Source: Bacillus sp. NTK034
Lineage (GTDB): Bacteria > Bacillota > Bacilli > Bacillales > Cytobacillaceae
Direction: 5' to 3'
Length of the DNA: 64,000 bases
Assembly: GCF_017303275.1 (NCBI RefSeq)
Contig: NZ_JAFKOJ010000004.1
Span: 248,001-312,000 of the forward strand
Shown here: positions 59,019 through 64,000 of the stretch, piece after piece
Layout of the letters: every line of letters starts with the position of its first letter
Numbering within the stretch: the stretch's first letter is position 1
The notes under the pieces: generated by a model
The model's database searches: none
The model's input: the letters and a program-made list of their open reading frames with translations, nothing else
What the model was told of the DNA's origin: nothing
Made by a program: the position numbers and the translations under genes

Positions 59019-59783
59019 TTGAAAAAGTTATTATTCAGCATAATGGCGAGCTTGCTTGTTCTTGGCGGATGCAGCCAATCAGAAGAAGAAAAGCCTGCCA
59101 AAAACGACGAAGTGCCGCAAATCATTGAAGCAGTCATCCAGGTGCCTGAAACCATTGATCCGGGTGAGGAGGCAACCCTTGCCGTCACTGTCAGACAAGG
59201 CGGTGAGGCCGTAACGGATGCGGATGAGGTGAAATTTGAAATATGGCAGGAAGGACAAAAAGAAAACGGTGAAATGGCAGAGGCAAAGCACGACTCAGAG
59301 GGGAGATATACAGCTGATCATATATTTACAGAAGAAGGCCTCTACTATGTTCAGTCCCATGTAACGGCAAGAAGCCAGCATACAATGCCAATGGTTTCCA
59401 TACAAGTTGGCGAGGCAAAAGCGGAGGACCCGGGAACGGAGCATGAACAAGAAAATGAGGGACATGAAGAAGGCCACTCTCACAGCCATGGCGGAGAAGT
59501 ATCCATTGAGCTGCAGGCACCTGACCAAATTCATGTAAACGAACAAACAGCTTTATCTGCCATGGTTGATAATGAAGGGGAACCGCTGGCGGATGCTAAA
59601 GTAAAGCTTGAAATCTCACTTAATGGCGCAACGCCTCAATGGGTGAACATGCCTGAAACGGAACCGGGCAAATACACTGCCGACCATCAGTTTAGCGATG
59701 CGGGCACATACACCATCACGACACATGTTGAAAAAGGCGACGATATTCACGAGCACACAGAAACTGAACTAACGGTGCAATAA
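59019..59783 (+). CDS. FixH/YtkA-like lipoprotein with two domains and His-rich linker
   Basis: The 254-residue protein has the lipobox VLGGC (Cys18) and two immunoglobulin-like YtkA/FixH domains of similar sequence (GEEATLAVTVRQGGEAVTDA; EQTALSAMVDNEGEPLADA), each ending in a YTADH motif followed by TYY/TYT strands. Between them is a His/Glu-rich linker (GHEEGHSHSHGG) that could bind metal. YtkA-like proteins are linked to copper or cytochrome assembly, unproven here. TTG 59019 follows GAGAGGG. Confidence 0.85.
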   Translation: MKKLLFSIMASLLVLGGCSQSEEEKPAKNDEVPQIIEAVIQVPETIDPGEEATLAVTVRQGGEAVTDADEVKFEIWQEGQKENGEMAEAKHDSEGRYTADHIFTEEGLYYVQSHVTARSQHTMPMVSIQVGEAKAEDPGTEHEQENEGHEEGHSHSHGGEVSIELQAPDQIHVNEQTALSAMVDNEGEPLADAKVKLEISLNGATPQWVNMPETEPGKYTADHQFSDAGTYTITTHVEKGDDIHEHTETELTVQ

Positions 59784-59789
59784 AGCATT

Positions 59790-59825
59790 AATCAGCGGGG
59801 TTCTTTCATGCCCTGCTGATTTTTT
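59790..59825 (+). terminator. Terminator after the FixH-like gene
   Basis: AATCAGCGGGG / CCCTGCTGATT with a 10-nt loop, followed by TTTTT. Confidence 0.82.
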
Positions 59826-59895
59826 GTTGGGTCAGGCAGAAGTTATTTAATTATACAGATGAACTTTAGCTGTAGTTTGGGATCCTGCAGGGCAA

Positions 59896-59938
59896 GTTCG
59901 GACAGGAAAGGCAGAAAAAGGCCGGAGTCTGTCCGAAC
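59896..59938. repeat. Perfect inverted repeat of unknown role
   Basis: GTTCGGACAG (59896-59905) and CTGTCCGAAC (59929-59938) flank a 23-nt purine-rich loop. No T run follows, so it is not an ordinary terminator. It lies about 110 bp upstream of the DUF4931 gene. Confidence 0.5.
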
Positions 59939-60045
59939 CTGGGTCTCCTTCGGGCAAGAGCGCCAAAGAAACTGCCTCAGATACTCCGCTTTCATTTTCA
60001 TGATAATATAAGGGGAGAGATTACAGAAAAGCAGGTGTCAAAGAG

Positions 60046-60828
60046 ATGTCAGAAACACATTTGCATTTTAATACGGGAATTGGGGTCCAAAAGCCTAATA
60101 GCATTCGGAATAAGGATATAAACTGCCCTTTTTGTGCAAGGGAGGAGCTGACGGATATTATCGCCGTTGAGGATTCAATTATTTTGCTGAAAAATAAGTT
60201 TCCTGTTCTGGAAAACTCCTATCAGACCGTGCTGATTGAAACGGATCTATGTGACGGTGAGCTATCCATTTATCCTGAGGAGCATTTGGTCAGGCTGATT
60301 TCATTTGGATTAAAACATTGGCTTCAAATGGAAGAGAGCGGAGAATATGAGTCTGTTTTATTTTTCAAAAACCACGGTCCATTATCCGGGGGGAGTATTG
60401 CCCATCCGCATATGCAAATAGTCGGATTGAGAAATATTGATTACAAGGAAAAAATTCAGGCAGAGGACTTTGAAGGCCTCCTTATACATGAGGAAAGCAA
60501 TACGGTGTTCACTTTATCCACTTCACCTAGAATCGGTTTTTATGAATTCAATGTAAAGCTTGCCGATCAGGATTATATTCCGTACTTTGCAAAATGCATC
60601 CAGGCAGCTGCCCATTATATTCTGAATGCCTTTCCATTTCCAAGCAATAGTTATAATTTGTTTTTCTACAGGCTGGGCAGGGATATTTACGCAAAAATTG
60701 TTCCCCGCTATATTACCACACCAATTTTTATTGGCTACAGCATCCCTCAGGTACCTAATAATCTTGAATGGATGAGAGATGATATAAAAGTGAGATATTT
60801 CAGCGGGAAGTTTAAAGCCAGGCCTTAA
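60046..60828 (+). CDS. GalT-like HIT-superfamily protein (DUF4931)
   Basis: The 260-residue protein resembles galactose-1-phosphate uridylyltransferase: a zinc CPFC (residues 27-30), FKNHGPLSGGSIAHPHMQIVG with the HPHMQ active-site motif, and a final YFSGKF. Transferases of this group use a His nucleophile for nucleotide transfer, but no galactose genes are nearby and the substrate is unknown. A weak AAGAG precedes the ATG; GATAAT at 60002 may be a -10 box. Confidence 0.85.
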   Translation: MSETHLHFNTGIGVQKPNSIRNKDINCPFCAREELTDIIAVEDSIILLKNKFPVLENSYQTVLIETDLCDGELSIYPEEHLVRLISFGLKHWLQMEESGEYESVLFFKNHGPLSGGSIAHPHMQIVGLRNIDYKEKIQAEDFEGLLIHEESNTVFTLSTSPRIGFYEFNVKLADQDYIPYFAKCIQAAAHYILNAFPFPSNSYNLFFYRLGRDIYAKIVPRYITTPIFIGYSIPQVPNNLEWMRDDIKVRYFSGKFKARP

Positions 60829-61098
60829 TGCCTTGTGTACCCGATTGATGGGTACCTTAGACGGATGCTGAATATGGACGGAAATAACCATTCTCAGTAA
60901 TCGTAAAAATTTGAAATAATACCCATTCGCTTTTAGAAGTTGTGATTTATCTCTATAAAAAATATAATGAAATATTGTAGCGGGGAATAATGTGAGGTAC
61001 ATACCTATTCCTTGCGCTGTGCTCCGTTATGCCTTAAAAGCTAAAGGCAAATGGTTTTGTTAATTGATAAGAATATATGAATTCTGAAGTTAGATTAC

Positions 61099-61222
61099 TG
61101 TCTAGTTCCAGCGCCTGCCCCCTCGAGGTCACAAGCCGAGCCCCCCAAAAAGGCATAGGACGCCTTTCCGTGAGGCTCGTCTTGTGCTTGTCGGGGGTGG
61201 GCAAGGCGCTTCCGCTTTTCTT
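61099..61222 (+). repeat. TGTCTAGTTCCAGCGCC...GGCGCTTCCGCTTTTCTT element, copy C
   Basis: The 124-bp element opens TGTCTAGTTCCAGCGCC and closes AAGGCGCTTCCGCTTTTCTT. Internally ACAAGCCGAGCC pairs with GGCTCGTCTTGT and AAAGGC with GCCTTT, giving a long stem. It ends two bases before the rodA ribosome binding site. The rest of the gap after the DUF4931 gene (60829-61098) shows only a small hairpin (GTACCC/GGGTAC). Confidence 0.78.
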
Positions 61223-61237
61223 TAAAGGAGAATGATC

Positions 61238-62410
61238 ATGACCTCAAATCGATATACACCTCCTAAGCTGGATTGGGGCTTAGTATTAATATTGATGCTT
61301 TTATTTCTAGTAAGTGCCGTTTCCATTTACAGCGCACAGACAACGGGACAATATACAGAAAACTTCCTTTTGAAGCAGGTTGTCTGGTATGCCGTTGGAA
61401 CAGGAATCATCGCTGCGGTAATCACACTGGATTCCGATCAGCTGAAGAAGATTTCCTGGTATGTGTACGGCCTGGGAATTGTACTGCTTGGATTCCTGAT
61501 TGTGGCGCCATCAAGCATTGCCCCGGTCATTAATGGGGCGAAGGCATGGTACAAGGTTCCGGGTATGGGTTCCCTGCAGCCTGCAGAACTTGTTAAAGTG
61601 TTTATTATTCTGGTATTAGCGAAAACAATTGACGAGCATCACCAAAAAAATGCATATAAAACCATGCAGACTGATTTATGGCTGCTCATTAAACTGGTTG
61701 GTTTAACAATGGTGCCGCTGCTGCTGGTTATGCAGCAGCCTGATTTAGGGACAAGCCTTGTATTTCTGGCAATCATGCTTGGCATGATATTCATTTCAGG
61801 AATCAGCTGGAAGCTTCTGGCGCCAATATTTGGAACAGGAGCCGCTCTTGCAGGGACTATTCTGTATTTTGTTTTATGGCATCCGGATATTCTGGAGAAG
61901 TATTTAGGGGTAAAGGAATATCAGTTTGCACGTATTTATTCCTGGATTGATCCTTATAACTATCAAAGTTCAACCGGATTTCAACTGACACGCTCCCTCC
62001 TTGCCATTGGATCAGGGGAAACAAGCGGGAAAGGATATGGAACGAGGGAAGTCTATCTTCCTGAAAGCCATACCGACTTTATTTTCAGTATCGTAGGGGA
62101 AGAATTTGGTTTTGTAGGCGCAAGCATTGTCGTCAGCCTTTTCTTTCTGCTGATTTACCATATTACCAAGATTGGCATGGAAACCAATAACAATTTTTAT
62201 ACCTATATTTGTGTAGGTGTCATCAGCATGGTTACATTCCATGTCTTTCAAAATATCGGGATGACCATCGGCCTTTTGCCAATCACAGGCATACCGCTTC
62301 CTTTCATCAGCTATGGAGGAAGCTCGCTGATGGGGAATATGCTGGCCATGGGGCTGATTTTCTCGATCCGCTATCACTATAAAAAGTATATGTTCTCGAC
62401 AAATGATTAA
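61238..62410 (+). CDS. rodA: Rod-shape-determining glycosyltransferase RodA (SEDS)
   Basis: The 390-residue SEDS protein has about ten membrane helices with INGAKAWYKVPGMGSLQPAELVK, GYGTREVYLPESHTDFIFSIVGEEFG and PITGIPLPFISYGGSS, the classic FtsW/RodA/SpoVE signatures; HTD holds the catalytic Asp. It polymerises peptidoglycan for cell elongation. Absence of the extended FtsW termini and length near B. subtilis RodA favour RodA. ATG 61238 is 7 bp after AAAGGAG; ATG 61232 is too close to it. Confidence 0.92.
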   Translation: MTSNRYTPPKLDWGLVLILMLLFLVSAVSIYSAQTTGQYTENFLLKQVVWYAVGTGIIAAVITLDSDQLKKISWYVYGLGIVLLGFLIVAPSSIAPVINGAKAWYKVPGMGSLQPAELVKVFIILVLAKTIDEHHQKNAYKTMQTDLWLLIKLVGLTMVPLLLVMQQPDLGTSLVFLAIMLGMIFISGISWKLLAPIFGTGAALAGTILYFVLWHPDILEKYLGVKEYQFARIYSWIDPYNYQSSTGFQLTRSLLAIGSGETSGKGYGTREVYLPESHTDFIFSIVGEEFGFVGASIVVSLFFLLIYHITKIGMETNNNFYTYICVGVISMVTFHVFQNIGMTIGLLPITGIPLPFISYGGSSLMGNMLAMGLIFSIRYHYKKYMFSTND

Positions 62411-62415
62411 AATTG

Positions 62416-62448
62416 AAAGAGCGGGCTGCGAAAGCCCGCTCTTTATTC
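62416..62448. terminator. Bidirectional terminator between rodA and gerC
   Basis: AAAGAGCGGGCT / AGCCCGCTCTTT perfect 12-bp stem with loop GCGAA. Both strands end in short T-rich tails. Confidence 0.9.
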
Positions 62449-63501
62449 AATTACACCGGTTTCTTCAATTGTTACATTGCTTTTCACATCAAAACTCAGC
62501 GTTTTGTAGTCATCTTCCCACTTTTTAAAATCAAAATTCCGATGCTTGGATTTTTTCATTTGGCCAAGCCCAATTGGATCAATTCCGAGTTCCTGAAACT
62601 GTTTTAATAGTCTGAGGCATTCCTTTTCGACCTTATTCTCCAGGTTCTTTTGAACAGCGCTAACAACCTCTGATGCTAACTTATCTCCGGTATACTCCCG
62701 AATAATCCCTTCAATGTTAATCGTTATGGAAGCATGATGATCAGTTATCTTAATTTTATGCTTGGACCTTAAACTCTTTACAGCAGCTAACTCACCTTTT
62801 TTTAATTTAACATCGAAGTTTCCTTCACTATATTTATCGACCAGCAATTTAAAAAAGAACATATCTTTTACAGGAAGGATTTCTACTTCCTTATCATCTT
62901 TAAAAAGGCTGATTCCAACTATCTCCACTTTATCATCAGCGATTTTTTTTAGACGAGGCAGAAAAGGGTCCTTGCCATTCTGATAATAATCATTGGCCAA
63001 GATATGCAGATTGGTTTTGGGAATATCCCGATGGTCAATATTATGCTGTATAAGATTATAAATATAGGTTGAATTCCCTCTTGTTCCATACTCTCCTGCC
63101 ATCAGATCCTCCGCTTTTCCCTCCGAAGTTGCAACAAATACCCGAGCTCCAATACTTGCGTCTCTTTGAAAGGAATCTACAAGATCATAAATTCCTTTCC
63201 TGGAAAGTTCCGGTCCAAAAACTGCCAGTTTTAACCCGCCTGTTACGACTGGCTCTGATGATTGTTTAGTCACTTCGAGAAGAAGGTCCTGGCGCAGCTT
63301 CCCACTTCCTGAGAATGTCCGGTTAATCACACTTTTATCAGGCTGGAATTCCTGGAATAATACAGTACCTCTATATTTGTCTTTTGAATCATCTGCTACA
63401 TCATAGCCAACTCCTACTTCAATATTAATATCATCGAGTATTTCTTTGTCCACACAGCCGGTAAGCAGCAAAACAAGACAGAATAGTATAAGCTTCCTCA
63501 T
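62443..63501 (-). CDS. gerC: Spore germination lipoprotein, Ger(x)C family
   Basis: The 352-residue protein has a lipobox LLTGC (Cys16) and the GerC-type three-domain pattern with early DDINIEVGVGYDV, RGNSTYIYNLIQHN and late KECLRLLKQFQELGIDPIGLG. GerC proteins form the outer part of spore germinant receptors with GerA and GerB subunits. It overlaps the preceding gerB gene by 4 bp. The specific receptor (gerA, gerB, gerK or yndDEF type) cannot be told. Confidence 0.92.
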   Translation of the reverse strand: MRKLILFCLVLLLTGCVDKEILDDINIEVGVGYDVADDSKDKYRGTVLFQEFQPDKSVINRTFSGSGKLRQDLLLEVTKQSSEPVVTGGLKLAVFGPELSRKGIYDLVDSFQRDASIGARVFVATSEGKAEDLMAGEYGTRGNSTYIYNLIQHNIDHRDIPKTNLHILANDYYQNGKDPFLPRLKKIADDKVEIVGISLFKDDKEVEILPVKDMFFFKLLVDKYSEGNFDVKLKKGELAAVKSLRSKHKIKITDHHASITINIEGIIREYTGDKLASEVVSAVQKNLENKVEKECLRLLKQFQELGIDPIGLGQMKKSKHRNFDFKKWEDDYKTLSFDVKSNVTIEETGVIE

Positions 63502-64000
63502 TTTTTCTTCCCCTTTTTCAGCTTCTTGGCGATCATCACAGCAGCGAAAAGCAAAGGAATGTAAATAAAGGTAAAAGCAAATCCCATTTTTCCTACATAG
63601 TCATTAAGTGTATTGATCTTTTCTCTTGTATCCAGAAAATATATAACGGAAAGCACTGCAGCAACTACAAAAAACACTCCCACTTTCTGGCGGATATTAA
63701 AGACCCGTTTAATAAGCCTGGAGGCGATCCAGATGGAAATGCACACATTCGGAAGAATGATTAGGTTCCAGTTGGCAATCCCGATATATTCAAATCGTTC
63801 AACAAAGGGCATTTCAACAATTTTCCACATCGTTAAGCTGGCCCAAATTTGTTTAGCCAGCTGGTCTTCGGCAAAATAGGCAAAAGTAATAATCGCTAGA
63901 ATTGTGTAAATAAGAGTGGTTGTTAATGCGCCCAGATGAGCCCACTTCTGTGATTTTTTTGGCTCTTTAATAAATGGATAGAAAAAAAGGATGATTTCAA
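63498..64000 (-). CDS. gerB: Spore germination permease GerB subunit, start outside window
   Basis: The frame is open to the window edge on the minus strand; about 167 C-terminal residues are visible. Motifs LFFYPFIKEPKKSQKWAHLG and four further hydrophobic helices match the second half of GerAB-type permeases of the APC superfamily, which bind germinants in the spore inner membrane. The internal ATG at 63830 is not the start. It is followed by gerC with a 4-bp overlap. Confidence 0.88.
   Translation of the reverse strand, partial: EIILFFYPFIKEPKKSQKWAHLGALTTTLIYTILAIITFAYFAEDQLAKQIWASLTMWKIVEMPFVERFEYIGIANWNLIILPNVCISIWIASRLIKRVFNIRQKVGVFFVVAAVLSVIYFLDTREKINTLNDYVGKMGFAFTFIYIPLLFAAVMIAKKLKKGKKK

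Overview
The window comes from a low-GC, spore-forming member of the Bacillaceae; I cannot fix the genus. The evidence is the trxB, Nudix, rapZ, yvcK, whiA, crh, clpP order, a CggR-controlled glycolytic operon, secG, esterase, rnr, smpB and ssrA in series, spoIIP, a gerB/gerC germination pair, AAGGAGG-type ribosome binding sites and many intrinsic terminators with long T runs.

Layout. Positions 1-6.6 kb: the end of a TPR protein, trxB, then a compact operon (Nudix, rapZ, yvcK, whiA, crh) converging on clpP, which carries a CtsR-type operator. 6.8-16.3 kb: tRNA-Arg(CCG), rpoN (sigma-54), a small glutaredoxin-like protein, then cggR-gapA-pgk-tpiA-gpmI-eno with a near-perfect CggR operator. 16.6-21.4 kb: secG, carboxylesterase, RNase R, SmpB and tmRNA (proteolysis tag AGKTQNNFALAA). 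21.5-33.1 kb: a TetR regulator with a SinI-like peptide, a fluoride riboswitch with two crcB genes, an MscS channel, a flavin oxidoreductase, a Pho-box-controlled alkaline phosphatase, a NERD protein, and a MarR/MMPL exporter pair. 33.1-42.8 kb: an accessory catabolic cluster (carbamoylase, sodium symporter, DUF3311 protein and amidohydrolase on the minus strand; PucR-type regulator, omega-aminotransferase and CoA-acylating semialdehyde dehydrogenase on the plus strand). It probably turns N-carbamoyl or amide-linked beta-amino acids into acetyl-CoA or propionyl-CoA. 43-56 kb: PaiB, reductases, a C39 lipoprotein, a LiaG-like protein, GNAT, cation/proton antiporter, Xre/peptide deformylase, and a cystine-type ABC transporter. 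56-64 kb: a YueD-like reductase, spoIIP, small conserved proteins, a FixH-like lipoprotein, a GalT-like protein, rodA, gerC and partial gerB.

Non-coding content is the most unusual part. Four arrays of a 10-nt core (C/A)GCNNATAAA recur every 20-21 bp, each starting within about 30 bp of an intrinsic terminator. Seven DnaA-box-like 9-mers cluster at 45.64-45.83 kb. One 12-mer, TTTACATTATGT, occurs exactly at two places and once with a mismatch, all flanking the PucR-type cluster. Three TAGYTCC...GGCGCTT elements and a duplicated 30-nt element lie in intergenic spaces, two of them inside the glycolytic operon.

All family names come from recognising sequence motifs and gene order. No database search was run.
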